DNA of 64,000 nucleotides, from assembly GCF_001426705.1 (NCBI RefSeq), contig NZ_LMFC01000002.1:1980-65979 (forward strand), read 5' to 3'. Positions 43,715 to 53,136 of this stretch are shown piece by piece (the first letter of the stretch is position 1; the number at the start of each line of letters is the position of its first letter). The notes beneath the pieces were generated by a model. It was not told the DNA's origin. It saw only the letters and a program-made list of their open reading frames with translations, and searched no databases. The translations under genes and the position numbers were made by a program. Origin of the DNA: Cellulomonas sp. Root485. GTDB taxonomy: Bacteria > Actinomycetota > Actinomycetes > Actinomycetales > Cellulomonadaceae.

Positions 43715-44890
43715 TCAGCCCTTGAGGAGGCCTGGGTCCTCGGGTGCAAGGCTGGCCAGGATGCGGTTGAGGTCCTGGACCGACGCGAACTCGACCGTGA
43801 GCCGGCCTCGTGACTTCCCGAGGCTGACCTTGACCCTGGTCTCGAACCGGTCCGAAAGCCGTGCCGCGAGGTGGTCGAGTGCCTCGTTCTTCACGCCCGC
43901 CCGTGGAGCGGCACGACGAGCGGCCGGCTCCGCGTCACCTCCGAGCGACACGATCTCCTCGACCGCCCGGACCGACAGGCCCTCGGCCACGATCCGCTGC
44001 GCGAGGCGCTCGATGGCTGCGCCGTCGCTCAGCCCGAGAAGTGCGCGAGCGTGCCCGGCGGACAGCACCCCTGCCGCTACCCGACGCTGCACCAAGGGCG
44101 GCAGCTTCAGGAGTCGGAGGGTGTTCGAGATCTGCGGGCGGGACCGCTGGATGCGCGTCGCCAGCTGCTCGTGCGTGCAGCCGAAGTCGTCGAGCAGCTG
44201 CTGGTACGCCGCAGCCTCCTCCAGCGGGTTCAGCTCTGACCGGTGCAGGTTCTCCAGCAGCGCGTCGCGCAGCAGGTCGGAGTCGTCGGTGTCCCGGATG
44301 ATCGCGGGAATCGTCGCCAGACCCGCCGCCTGCGTCGCACGCCACCGCCGCTCACCCATGATCAGCTCGTAGCCGTCACCGGCGTCGCGCACGACGATCG
44401 GCTGGAGCACGCCGACCTCACGGATCGACCCGACCAGCTCCTCGAGGGCGTCCTCGTCGAACACGGTGCGCGGCTGCTTCGGGTTCGGGCGGATCTCACC
44501 CACAGGCAGCTCCGCGAACCGCGCTCCGGGCACAGGAACCAGACCATCAGCGGAGGTGACGTCCGCAGGCGTTGCTTCCGCCGCAACCGTCTCCACCCGT
44601 CGAACGTCCGTCTCGGCCACGCTGCCGACCGGCGTCCCGTTGGAGGCCGATGCCGGCACGACTCCGGCGACCTCAGGCGAATCGGGCACCGTCACCGGGA
44701 CCGCCGGCGCTGCTTCGGTCAGCGTGGCCGTCGCGGCGGCAGCGGGTGCCGTGGGCTCTCCGTTGTCCCGCTTCGCGTCCCCGAAGAAGACGTCCGCGGG
44801 ACGCTCGCCTCCGCTGGGTCGCTGGCCGTCCAGGCCGGTCGGGATGAGGGCCCCAAGGCCACGGCCCAAGCCGCGTCGCTTCTCGCTCAC
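43715..44890 (-). CDS. parB: Chromosome-partitioning protein ParB
   Basis: 391 aa from GTG 44890. It begins [14 protein letters not shown], the ParA-interacting end, then a disordered Ala/Pro/Val region (about 40-130). The CTPase domain has the [13 protein letters not shown] box, then [22 protein letters not shown]. The helix-turn-helix near [25 protein letters not shown] recognises parS. The C-terminal dimer domain ends [11 protein letters not shown]. It loads on the parS sites upstream and bridges DNA around the origin. It overlaps parA (GTGA). Confidence 0.96.
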   Translation of the reverse strand: MSEKRRGLGRGLGALIPTGLDGQRPSGGERPADVFFGDAKRDNGEPTAPAAAATATLTEAAPAVPVTVPDSPEVAGVVPASASNGTPVGSVAETDVRRVETVAAEATPADVTSADGLVPVPGARFAELPVGEIRPNPKQPRTVFDEDALEELVGSIREVGVLQPIVVRDAGDGYELIMGERRWRATQAAGLATIPAIIRDTDDSDLLRDALLENLHRSELNPLEEAAAYQQLLDDFGCTHEQLATRIQRSRPQISNTLRLLKLPPLVQRRVAAGVLSAGHARALLGLSDGAAIERLAQRIVAEGLSVRAVEEIVSLGGDAEPAARRAAPRAGVKNEALDHLAARLSDRFETRVKVSLGKSRGRLTVEFASVQDLNRILASLAPEDPGLLKG

Positions 44891-47244
44891 TGTTCCTCCT
44901 GAAGGACGGGCGAAGCCGCCTGGTACTCGTGGTCTGTCTGGTGGGAGTCGCTGGTCGACGGCCCGTCGGTGAGGTCGTCCGCGTCCTCGAGCGCACCTCG
45001 CTCAGCGACTTCGCGGGCCGCCTCGAGGTAGGCCAAGGCGCCGGACGACCCCGGGTCATAGGTCATCACTGTCTGGCCGTAGCTGGGCGCCTCGGAGATC
45101 CGGACGGACCGGGGAACGGTCGTGCGGAGCGTCCGCTCGGGGAAGTGCGTGCGCACCTCGGTCGCCACCTGCTGCGCAAGGTTGGTCCGCGCGTCGTACA
45201 TCGTGAGCAGGATCGTCGACACGTGCAGACGCGGGTTCAGGTGCGCCTGGATCAGCTGGATCGTCTTCAGCAGCTGGCTCAGGCCCTCCAGCGCGTAGTA
45301 CTCGCACTGGATCGGGATGAGGACCTCGCGAGCGACGACGAACGCGTTGACCGTCAGCAGCCCCAGGCTCGGCGGGCAGTCGACGAACACGTAGTCGATG
45401 CGCTCGTGCCCGTTCGCCACCCGCCACTCCAGATAGGCGTCGAGAGCGTTCCGCAACCGGGTCTCTCTCGCGACCATCGAGACCAGCTCGATCTCCGCAC
45501 CCGACAGATCGATGGTCGCCGGGAGGCACCACAGGTTCGGCACGTCAGGGCTCTCCTGCACCGCCTCGGCGAGCGGTGCCCCGTCGACCAGGACCTCGTA
45601 GATCGACGGCGTCCCGGCCCGGTGCTCGACACCGAGAGCCGTCGACGCGTTGCCCTGCGGGTCGTTGTCCAGCACGAGCACGTTCAGCCCCGCCTGTGCC
45701 AGCGCGGCCGCGATGTTGACGGTTGTCGTCGTCTTCCCGACCCCGCCCTTCTGGTTCGCAACGGTGATCACCCGGGTCTGCGCAGGGCGAGGGAACCGAC
45801 GACCCTGCAGTTCGATCCTGCGACGGGCGTCCTGCTTGAGCTCGGCCATCAGGGGCGTCTCATCCGTGACGACCGGCAGGCTCTCGACCAGGGCAGCCCG
45901 ACGTGTCTCCTCGGGGTCGAGGTCGTGTCGGGGCGCCATGGGCGTGATCGTGTCACGCTCACCGTCGACTTCTGCGGCACCGGGGCCGTCCACCCCGGGC
46001 GAGTTCGATGTCACATCGGCCGGCGCCGACGAGGCCTGGGCCCCACTCTCCTCTCCCCTCGCGTCTGTGGGGCCTTGACCTGCGGAAACACCCGACTCAT
46101 CCCATGATCCGGCCGCGCTCGTAGTCGGCGCGACGCTGTCGGTGGCGGCTGATGTTCCACGTGAAACAGAGTCGTTCGCCGGGGTCGCCGGCGCACTCAC
46201 CATCGGGATGTACGGCTCTCCTGCGCTCACCGGCTTGCGGTCCGCGGTACGGGACTTGGCCGTCGACCCGCCCGTGTCAGAGCCGGCCCGATCGTCGGCG
46301 AATGGGCCGTCGCTCGACCCCGTCGATCCGGGAGCCGCGGCAGCGCCGTCCCCCGCCAGTGGACCGGCGCCGGGCTGCGAAGGAGCCGGCGGTGCCGACG
46401 GGGTCTGCGGCGTCGAGGGTCGACCGGATGCGGACTCCCGCTGAGCAGGCGAAGGCGGTGCCGAGGCCAGCGAGTGTTGCGTCCCCTCGGATCCAGTCTG
46501 CGGTGCCGTCGCGGATCCAGGCTGCTGTGCCGTCGCGGATCCAGGCTGCTGTGCCGTCGCGGACTGCTGTGCCGTCGGTTGAGCGGCTGCAGACTCCGTC
46601 GCCGCGGGAGAGGGCTGTGACGAAATGCGTGCCGGCGGCGTCTGCCCTGCCCCAGGCGGCGACGGCGCGAAGGCCGGCCGGAGTGGTACATCTGGCGACG
46701 GGACGCCGGTGCTGGCCGCCGGCGAGCCCTGCGCGGCCGTGGTCTCTGGCGCGGCGGGGGTCCCGCTCATCGAGTGCGGCGCTGCGGCGGACACCTGCGA
46801 TCCACCGGTCACAGGCTGCGACGATGAGGTTGCCACCCGCTCCTCGATACTCGCCGGCTGCGCCTGTCCGGTCAGTAGGTCCGGCGGACCAGACGAGGGC
46901 TCCGCCCGTCGGGACGGCGGCAGCGGCTGACTGGACGACGGTTGCGTCTGACCCGAGAGTGCTTGCGCTGGTCCCGACGGCGCCTGCGCCTGTCCCGACG
47001 GCGCTTGCGCTGGTCCTGACAGCCCCTCCACTGGTCCCGACGGCGGCAGCGCCGCTCCCGACGGCTGCGCGCTGTACGCCGAGGCAGGCTGGGACGCGGA
47101 CGGCGCCGTGGTCGTCGGTGCTGGCGTCCACTCCAGTGACGCCGACGTGGACGCGCCGGGTGCGGATCCCCCAGCCTGTTCCGCAGCTGCCTCGGTGGCC
47201 TGTGCGGCCGCCTCTTCCTGTCGACGCTTCTTCCTACCGAACAC
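44887..47244 (-). CDS. parA: Chromosome-partitioning ATPase ParA with long low-complexity N-terminal extension
   Basis: 785 aa if it starts at GTG 47244, which overlaps the rsmG stop by 11 bp. From about residue 436 ([19 protein letters not shown]) it is a normal actinobacterial ParA of about 350 aa: deviant Walker [10 protein letters not shown] with Lys499, VDCPPSLG, and SEAPSYGQ near the end. Residues 1-435 are Pro/Ala/Ser/Gln/Gly-rich, begin [14 protein letters not shown], and contain short Gln/Pro and Ser/Gly/Pro/Ala repeats. GC at third positions there is lower (about 65-75% in sampled stretches) than in core genes. A parS site at 46153 is translated as VSRGTS. An internal start at 45939 (ATG) cannot be excluded. 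Confidence 0.9.
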   Translation of the reverse strand: MFGRKKRRQEEAAAQATEAAAEQAGGSAPGASTSASLEWTPAPTTTAPSASQPASAYSAQPSGAALPPSGPVEGLSGPAQAPSGQAQAPSGPAQALSGQTQPSSSQPLPPSRRAEPSSGPPDLLTGQAQPASIEERVATSSSQPVTGGSQVSAAAPHSMSGTPAAPETTAAQGSPAASTGVPSPDVPLRPAFAPSPPGAGQTPPARISSQPSPAATESAAAQPTAQQSATAQQPGSATAQQPGSATAPQTGSEGTQHSLASAPPSPAQRESASGRPSTPQTPSAPPAPSQPGAGPLAGDGAAAAPGSTGSSDGPFADDRAGSDTGGSTAKSRTADRKPVSAGEPYIPMVSAPATPANDSVSRGTSAATDSVAPTTSAAGSWDESGVSAGQGPTDARGEESGAQASSAPADVTSNSPGVDGPGAAEVDGERDTITPMAPRHDLDPEETRRAALVESLPVVTDETPLMAELKQDARRRIELQGRRFPRPAQTRVITVANQKGGVGKTTTTVNIAAALAQAGLNVLVLDNDPQGNASTALGVEHRAGTPSIYEVLVDGAPLAEAVQESPDVPNLWCLPATIDLSGAEIELVSMVARETRLRNALDAYLEWRVANGHERIDYVFVDCPPSLGLLTVNAFVVAREVLIPIQCEYYALEGLSQLLKTIQLIQAHLNPRLHVSTILLTMYDARTNLAQQVATEVRTHFPERTLRTTVPRSVRISEAPSYGQTVMTYDPGSSGALAYLEAAREVAERGALEDADDLTDGPSTSDSHQTDHEYQAASPVLQEEQ
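46153..46168. promoter_or_regulatory. parS site 1 (inside parA extension)
   Basis: TGTTCCACGTGAAACA differs from the perfect parS palindrome TGTTTCACGTGAAACA at one base. It lies in codons of the ParA N-terminal extension. Confidence 0.85.
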
Positions 47245-47911
47245 CAGGCACTGCCTCCCGTACGACGCGGACCACCCTCGTCACTTCGACTCCCTCGATC
47301 GTGGGAGCGTCCACGACGGACGCCACCCCGGCGCCGAGCTTGCGGCCGACGTGCTTGGCCGTTTCGATCTCCGCTTCCGCCTTGCTTCCCTTGAGCGCGA
47401 GGAGGGTTCCGCCGCTGTTCAGCAGCGGGATGGCCCAGCGGTAGAGCTTCTCCAGAGCCGCCACCGCGCGGACAGTGACCGCATCGCCGACCAGGTTGCC
47501 GTGCTCGTCCTGCGCCCGCCCGCGCCGCACGACCACGTTGTCGAGTCGCAGAGTCTCAACGACTTCGCTCAACCAGTCCGTACGCCGTTCCATCGGCTCC
47601 AGGAGCACGACCTCGGCGGTGGGAACCATCGCTGCGACCACGATCCCGGGCAGCCCAGCCCCACTCCCCAGATCGATGATCCGGCCTTCGGTCGGCAGGA
47701 ACGGGACCACCGCCGCTGAGTTCAGCAGGTGCCGTTCCCACAACCGGGAGAACTCCCGTGGGCCGACGAGCCCGCGGAGCTCTCCTTGGTCGACGAGCAG
47801 ATCGTGGAAACCTTTGACCGCAGTCCACGACGATCCGAAGAACGGTTCGAGCCGAGCGTCGCCCTCAAGCGGGTCTGCTCCGTCGGTCGCGGCCGACTGA
47901 GCATCCGTCAC
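47234..47911 (-). CDS. rsmG: 16S rRNA (guanine527-N7)-methyltransferase RsmG
   Basis: 225 aa. The Rossmann SAM-binding motif is IIDLGSGAGLPGIVVAAMVP (about residues 78-97), preceded by FSRLWERHLLNSAAV and followed by the ERRTDWL motif. It methylates G527 of 16S rRNA; loss gives low-level streptomycin resistance in other bacteria. Its stop overlaps the parA start, so rsmG-parA-parB is one operon. Unlike the usual order, jag does not lie directly upstream: 4.6 kb without genes intervenes. Confidence 0.95.
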   Translation of the reverse strand: MTDAQSAATDGADPLEGDARLEPFFGSSWTAVKGFHDLLVDQGELRGLVGPREFSRLWERHLLNSAAVVPFLPTEGRIIDLGSGAGLPGIVVAAMVPTAEVVLLEPMERRTDWLSEVVETLRLDNVVVRRGRAQDEHGNLVGDAVTVRAVAALEKLYRWAIPLLNSGGTLLALKGSKAEAEIETAKHVGRKLGAGVASVVDAPTIEGVEVTRVVRVVREAVPGVR

Positions 47912-47925
47912 CGTCAGGTCCCCCA

Positions 47926-47941
47926 GGTTTCACGTGAAACG
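47926..47941. promoter_or_regulatory. parS site 2
   Basis: GGTTTCACGTGAAACG with a perfect 14-bp core GTTTCACGTGAAAC, 15 bp upstream of the rsmG start, so ParB bound here could affect the rsmG-parAB promoter. Confidence 0.88.
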
Positions 47942-48680
47942 AGCTGCGCGCCGACCCGCCGGCGTGCCGGCGCGTGCCGCGCGACGACCCACTCCCGGAT
48001 CGTCGCGGCCCTACCGTACCGTGCTGCACTCCGTCGGTCCTGCGTCATCCGAGCCTGTCGGCAACAACGTCCTACGCCAGTCGCGATGGGCGACACGACA
48101 TCGCCATGCGTCTGGGTCGTCGGGCGTCCGATCGGTGCTGCCGACACGCTCCCGGGGCGGATGCAACACCCCGGTGATCACCGCGAAGGCGAAGGCCATC
48201 AAGGGCGTCGCCAACGGGCGACCTGGCCCAATCCTCCGATCCGCGCCGCGCCAGGCTGGCTGTACTCGCGTGCGGACTCCCACCGCTGGAGGCCTGACTC
48301 CCCTTCGGATGACTGCCAACTGCCGGGCACCCACACGCCAGGTGAGGTCACATTGATCTCGCAGACGTACCCGCTCTCCCACCCAGGATCAGCGTCGTCA
48401 CGAGCACGAGCTGCGCCTCCCTAACGGGCACCACGTTCACGTGCCCACACGCCGTGGCCCTGCATCCCACAGAGACGAGTCAGCGGCCCAGCGGTCGCCC
48501 AGCGGGCCGCCTGCTCAGGATCGCGTGCTGGCCGGCCGTCGGCTGCGAGCTCCGAGGTCGAACGACACGGCCATGAGGTCGGGCCTCCGGGCCAAGGGCT
48601 CAGGGCGGCGCCGCGGTGGTCGACCGGCGGCGCAGGACTCTCGGCTCATAAGCACGGTTCCGGACAGGTGCACGGCGTGC

Positions 48681-48896
48681 GGTGCAGGACCGGGGCTCAG
48701 GCGTGGGGCTCAGGCGCAGGGTTCCGAACAGCGGCGCGATGCTCGGCGTCCGGTGCAGGACTCGGGGCTCAGGCGTGGGGCTCAGGCGCAGGGTTCCGAA
48801 CAGCGGCGCGATGCTCGGCGTGCGGTGCAGGACTCGGGGCTCAAGACCCGGGGCTCAGGCGCGGGGTTCCGAATAGCGGCGCGGTGCTCCGCGCGC
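48681..48896 (+). repeat. Tandem repeat, three copies of 71-73 bp
   Basis: Units begin at 48681, 48752 and 48824, each starting GGTGCAGGAC followed by CGGGGCTCA, then GGTTCCGAACAGCGGCGCG (GAATAGCGG in copy 3) and a variable end. A degenerate fourth start is at 48897. Copies 1 and 2 are almost identical, which suggests recent duplication. Not CRISPR-like: no unique spacers. Confidence 0.85.
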
Positions 48897-49197
48897 GGTG
48901 CTGGGCTCACGGCTCGAGTTCGGCCTCAGGAGCAGGGCTCCGGCTGGGACTCAGCCGGGCTGGAGGCTCCGGTTCAGGTGCGAGGTGCTGGGCTCGGGAG
49001 CAGGCTGGCGCCAGGGCCAGTGGATCGACGATGTCGCGCTACGGCATCGGGCAGTCACTGCGCAATCGTCCTGGTGAGGATCACGGCCTGCTGGCGCTCC
49101 ACGATGCATCGCCTAGCCGATCGCTGGTCACACACAGCGCCGAGAGACACCGGAGCCGGCACCGGAGCCGAGTTCGCTCGACGTTCAGTCCCGACTC

Positions 49198-49213
49198 TGT
49201 TCCACGTGAAACC
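49198..49213. promoter_or_regulatory. parS site 3
   Basis: TGTTCCACGTGAAACC; two mismatches to the perfect 16-bp palindrome, the core CCACGTGAAAC kept. Confidence 0.75.
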
Positions 49214-49477
49214 ACAAGTGCGCATCTCCACCTGCGATGGCTCTAACGCGCGCGGGCGACGCAGGTCAGCACGCAACTGGAAGCGCGGTAGGAGTCAGTA
49301 CCGGCCAGTTGTCACGGTGGGCAGAAGGATTAGAGAGGGCCGACACCTCGCTGTGCACACGCGGAAACAACTCGGCCGGCAGGGGTGGCCGCTGGTAGGC
49401 GGTGGCCCGGTGTCCTCCCTTGAACGCAGGGGCTCCGCGGAACGTGCCGTCTGTTGCTGCCCCTTGGAGATCGTCGA

Positions 49478-49493
49478 TGTTCCACGTGAAACA
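49478..49493. promoter_or_regulatory. parS site 4
   Basis: TGTTCCACGTGAAACA, one mismatch, identical to sites 1 and 8. It lies 280 bp from site 3. Confidence 0.85.
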
Positions 49494-49737
49494 GGTGCGT
49501 TCTCACGCGCAACATTGCCGGGCTCTCCCCCTCCTTGGACAGTTCGTTCCAGCCAGCAGTCCCCGGCAGCACTCGATCTGACTTGCCTGAGGGTCACACG
49601 CTCGACGGGGAACCGGCCCTGGCCGCTCGCGCTGCCGCGCGGATCGCGCCAAGCTTCATCCCGTAACCCCTGTGGACGGCGACGAAGGATCGCTCCTGCG
49701 GCCATCGATCCAGGCATGCGTTCGTCTCGACACCAGT

Positions 49738-49753
49738 CGTTTCACGTGAAACG
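49738..49753. promoter_or_regulatory. parS site 5
   Basis: CGTTTCACGTGAAACG, a perfect palindrome with the full 14-bp core. Confidence 0.88.
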
Positions 49754-50038
49754 AAGCCGGCTTCCGCGTCTCGTCACGCATGGGGGTGGCCCACTCCCAC
49801 TCGCTCACCAAACTCTCCAGCGGCGGCGCAAGAGCGTCGTTGAGCAGCAGGGCGGGCGCCAAGGGACGCGGAACGCTTAGCGGACAGCCGCTGGGATCCA
49901 CTCGTCGTTCGCGCTCGTTCGGCGCACGCAGGGTCGTCCCCGAGCGGCGTGACGTAGCCCGTATCCGACACCTGCAGCCGCACCAGCGAGGACCGGCGAC
50001 GACCGAACGATGGAGCCGGGCGGGCACCGACCCCGGCG

Positions 50039-50334
50039 ACCAATGCGGTCCAGCACCAGTAGGCACCGACACCAGGCATCACCAGGCAGCGAACCGGCCG
50101 GGACCCGCACCAATGACCACCAAGCAGCGGCACCGTTGGGCACCGACACCAGCCACCAGGCAGCGGACCAGCGGGCAGCGGCACCGATGACCACCAAGCA
50201 GCGGCACCGGCGGGCACCGACACCAGCCACCAGGCAGCGAACCGGCGGGCACCCACAACGATGACCACCGAGTAGCGGCACCGGTAGGCACCGACACCGG
50301 CGACCACCGGGCGTCGGCATCGGCGGGCACCCAC
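50039..50334 (+). repeat. Degenerate tandem repeat array of 74-bp period
   Basis: The phrase ATGACCACC recurs at 50113, 50187 and 50261 (exact 74-bp period), each followed by A/GAGCAGCGGCACCG-type sequence, GGGCACCGACACC, GCCACCAGG and CAGCGAACC. A degenerate unit precedes 50113. The last copies diverge. Translation gives only His/Thr/Pro- or Arg-rich strings in all frames. Not CRISPR: units are contiguous. Confidence 0.8.
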
Positions 50335-50598
50335 ACCGGCACGCGCGAGGCACACCCACGGGCGTGCGCCGGCATCGGCACGGGTGGTCGACGGCATGGG
50401 CGATCACCGGCACCGCGGTGGTTGCCCTCTCATGGCCTCGGCTCCAGCTCCGGCTCTGAGATCACAACTCACACGGCATCGGCCGCAGAGGGAAGCGGAA
50501 CCAGGAGGGGTTGATGATCCGGCCAGTGGCTCTCACCAGCGCCGAAGCCAGTGATAGTTGCGTTCGGCCGCTGGTGCAGCTCGCTCGAACCGACGGGC

Positions 50599-50614
50599 TG
50601 TTTCACGTGAAACA
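50599..50614. promoter_or_regulatory. parS site 6 (perfect)
   Basis: TGTTTCACGTGAAACA, the exact universal parS consensus. Confidence 0.93.
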
Positions 50615-51102
50615 GCACGAGACGAGGCGTCGTCGATCAAGCGCGCGGTTTGGCCACTCCCGATCCGCATCGAGGCGTCGCGAGCCCGCAGCGATCGGAT
50701 GACCACTCGGGCCCCTCTGTCCGAGTAGGGCCCCTAGCCGAGTCCAGAACTGGGCTCGTCACGAATCCTTGAGGTGCAGCCGGGCGCATATGAAGGCATG
50801 GGCGAACATCGTGTGCTCCAGATGGATTCGCCACGCATAGCTTCATGTGCCGAGGGTCTGAGAAAGCAGTGGAGTAGGACTCCTGGTCGAAGGCTGCCTT
50901 CCTGGCGCCATCGCAGGCAGCACAACTCGCTCTCGTCACCAACTGGACCGCAGGCGCCCGTAGCCGCCGGCGGGCGATCTCCCGGCCCGCCACCCCGTCC
51001 CGTCACGCCGCCTCAGATCCGGCCGAGGTGGCGGCGCGGGCGGCGCGACCGTGCGCCCGGCGGAGACGGTCGTGCTGCCGAGGACCAACTCCAGCTGCGG
51101 CC

Positions 51103-51118
51103 CGTTTCACGTGAAACG
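51103..51118. promoter_or_regulatory. parS site 7
   Basis: CGTTTCACGTGAAACG, perfect palindrome, same as site 5. Confidence 0.88.
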
Positions 51119-52102
51119 TGATCGCACGCGGCAGACGAGCAGCGACCGCGAGGCGTGCACCTCCCGGCGGTCTCCGCACCCCCGGGGCCCGGCAGAACTG
51201 TGGTGGCGCCTTGGTCGGTGTCGGCGCCGGCAGTCACCCCGCGCCCAGGCGCTTGCACCGCAGGCCAGGCATTGAGAGGCGCGCCGGTCGACGCAGTCCG
51301 CAGTCCTCCGGATCAAACAGCACGTCGGTCCCGGGCGACTGCCGGGGCTCGCGAGGCTCGTGATCGTGCCGCACTCGCGCCCGCCCTCAGGCTGGAAGGG
51401 CCCAGTTGCAGGGGCGCCGCCCACAGGCTGCACAGACACTGTTCGTTCGCGATCGACCGGTAGCGATCGGCGCACGCACCCGCGTCGCCGACAGAGCCGC
51501 CGAGGAGTCACTGCTGCGGTTCCACCTCTCCGGCTCCCGTCCACCGAGCAGGCGGTGCCGCGCAGCCACGCGGCCTATCTGGAGGCCAAGCCGCCGCCGC
51601 GTCGGTGCACACATGGGCGCCGACCCCCGTCGTCCACCATGCATAGGCAGGCGACCTCTCGCAAGCACCGCGATGAGCGGGTCCGCAAGAAAGCAGCTGG
51701 TGGAACGGCCCACGCCTCTTCCACATGACACTCCGCATGCACAACGCCGCGAGTTCTGACGATGACCGTGCCGTGGTTCGCCCTCCCTCATCTCGCCCAC
51801 TGCCAGCCCTCGCACGCGCCGGGCGCGACCGCGACGCGCATCTCATCAACCGAAGAAGACGCAGAACAGCCGGGTCGTCGGTGCGCCCCGGTCACGAGCC
51901 GTCTCGGATCAACGTTCGGCCAACACTCACGCGTCCTGCCGTTCAGGCGGAGAGCGCAACAGAACTCCCCGTAGGAGCTCGGAACAGCTGTCTGTCCTCC
52001 GCGGGGCGCAGAAGGACTGTCACGGCGACCACCCGGTGTGCCGTCGGCAGCGGGAGCTCGAACAAGAGACAGACGTACCTTCGCGGAGGGTTCGCGATCC
52101 GA

Positions 52103-52118
52103 TGTTCCACGTGAAACA
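52103..52118. promoter_or_regulatory. parS site 8
   Basis: TGTTCCACGTGAAACA, one mismatch to consensus. Confidence 0.85.
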
Positions 52119-52491
52119 ACGACACGCGCGGAGCTCTCCCGGAACGGCGCCTTCGCCGTCCGGTTCGGCACGGTGAAGCAGCCGGCCACGTCCGCCCGTG
52201 AAGCGGCGCCGGATCAGCGGCTCGATCGCGCGGCGCCAGGTAGCGCCGAGTGCGAACTGACAGACGCCGGGTTCAATCGCCGCGTGCCCGGTTCAGGCGC
52301 ATCGCCGTGACTGCGCCGTGAGTGGCGGCCGGAGCAAGGGGACGGCGCCTGGTCCACACCGCATCCCTGGGCAGATGAGCGCCACAAGGGCTTGAATGAA
52401 TGCAGGCGACCCTCATCGAGATCGTGAGCAAGGAGTACGGGCCGCGCCGAAGCTGGCCGGCGATCACCGAGCACTGCTCGGTCGACCGCGA

Positions 52492-52507
52492 CGTTCCACG
52501 TGAAACA
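52492..52507. promoter_or_regulatory. parS site 9
   Basis: CGTTCCACGTGAAACA; core kept with two end mismatches to consensus. It is 29 bp from the jag operon terminator. Confidence 0.8.
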
Positions 52508-52535
52508 GCGATGCGGGCCATGTAGCGCCAACGAC

Positions 52536-52564
52536 GAAGGGGTGGGCCTCAGGCCCACCCCTTC
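52536..52564 (-). terminator. Terminator of the rpmH-rnpA-yidD-yidC-jag operon
   Basis: GAAGGGGTGGGCCT pairs perfectly with AGGCCCACCCCTTC, directly downstream of the jag stop on the minus strand. Confidence 0.85.
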
Positions 52565-52585
52565 AGCTCCGCACGGGAGGATCCG

Positions 52586-53101
52586 TCACGCGGGACGGAT
52601 CACCACGTGCCGATTCGGCTCGACGCCGTCGGAGTCGCTCGACATCCCGGCGGCAGCGACGGCGTCGTGCACCACCTTGCGCTCGAACGGGTTCATCGCG
52701 TCGAGTGCCACGGCTGCGCCGGACTCCTTCACGCGGGCGATGGCCTCCTCGGCGACGGTCACCAGCTCGGCCCGCCGAGCAGAGCGGTAGCCGGCGACGT
52801 CGAGCATGAGGCGGCTGCGCTCACCGGTCTTCGCCTGGACGGCAAGGCGGGTCAGCTCCTGGAGAGCGTCGAGGACCTCCCCGTCGTGACCGGCGAGCCG
52901 GGAGAGCGACTTGTCGGCCGGGTCCTCGGACACGATCTCCACGGCTGCTCTGCCGTGGTCGATGTCGATGTCGATGTCACCGTCGAGGTCGGCGATGTCG
53001 AGGAGCTCCTCGAGGTAGTCGGCGGCGATCTCGCCTTCCTCCTCGAGACGCTTGGTGCTGGTGGTCTCGACGGGGACGGCGTCGGGCTGGGTCGAAGTCA
53101 T
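52586..53101 (-). CDS. jag: Jag/KhpB-family RNA-binding protein (KH-R3H)
   Basis: 171 aa. After a Thr/Glu-rich leader, the KH domain spans about residues 40-100 (LSRLAGHDGEVLDALQELTRLAVQ) and the R3H domain follows (VAEEAIARVKESGAAVALDAMNPFERKVVHDAVA), with R3H Arg/His replaced partly by ERKVVHDA, the form usual in Jag. It lacks the N-terminal Jag_N domain, as in other actinobacteria. It binds small RNAs and affects cell-wall synthesis. Last gene of the operon from rpmH. Confidence 0.92.
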   Translation of the reverse strand: MTSTQPDAVPVETTSTKRLEEEGEIAADYLEELLDIADLDGDIDIDIDHGRAAVEIVSEDPADKSLSRLAGHDGEVLDALQELTRLAVQAKTGERSRLMLDVAGYRSARRAELVTVAEEAIARVKESGAAVALDAMNPFERKVVHDAVAAAGMSSDSDGVEPNRHVVIRPA

Positions 53102-53136
53102 GGAGTTCTCTCTCCGCTCATCGTCGCGCGGTTGCG

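Larger units (their letters stand above)
47912..52535. other. Gene-free, parS-rich centromere-like block between rsmG and jag
   Basis: No ORF in this 4.6-kb stretch looks like a protein: the longest readings (such as 48441-49880 on plus) are Arg/Ser/Gly-rich and compositionally random, no ribosome-binding site or family motif was found, and overlapping frames are equally open. It contains eight parS sites, a three-copy 71-73 bp tandem repeat (48681-48896) and a 74-bp repeat array (about 50039-50334). rsmG and jag are adjacent or close in most bacteria, so this is an expansion. No tRNA, insertion sequence or phage gene was recognised. It must contain the promoter of the rsmG-parAB operon. Confidence 0.75.

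Noticed and set aside
46277-47131. 284-codon open frame on the minus strand in another frame of the parA extension
   Set aside because: Low-complexity Gly/Ala/Thr reading without start support; the parA frame continues into a proven domain. It does, however, weaken confidence in the extension.
48441-49880. 479-codon open frame on plus strand in the parS block
   Set aside because: Arg/Ser/Gly/Gln-rich random composition, tandem-repeat-derived segments, parS sites translated as HVK and VPRET strings, no ribosome-binding site and other frames equally open.
48681-50334. CRISPR array
   Set aside because: Repeats are contiguous and 71-74 bp long without unique spacers, and no cas gene is nearby.
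49774-50397. Open frames of about 140-207 codons on the minus strand over the 74-bp array
   Set aside because: Repetitive Gly/Ala/Cys/Val or Arg strings created by the DNA repeat; all three frames are open at once.
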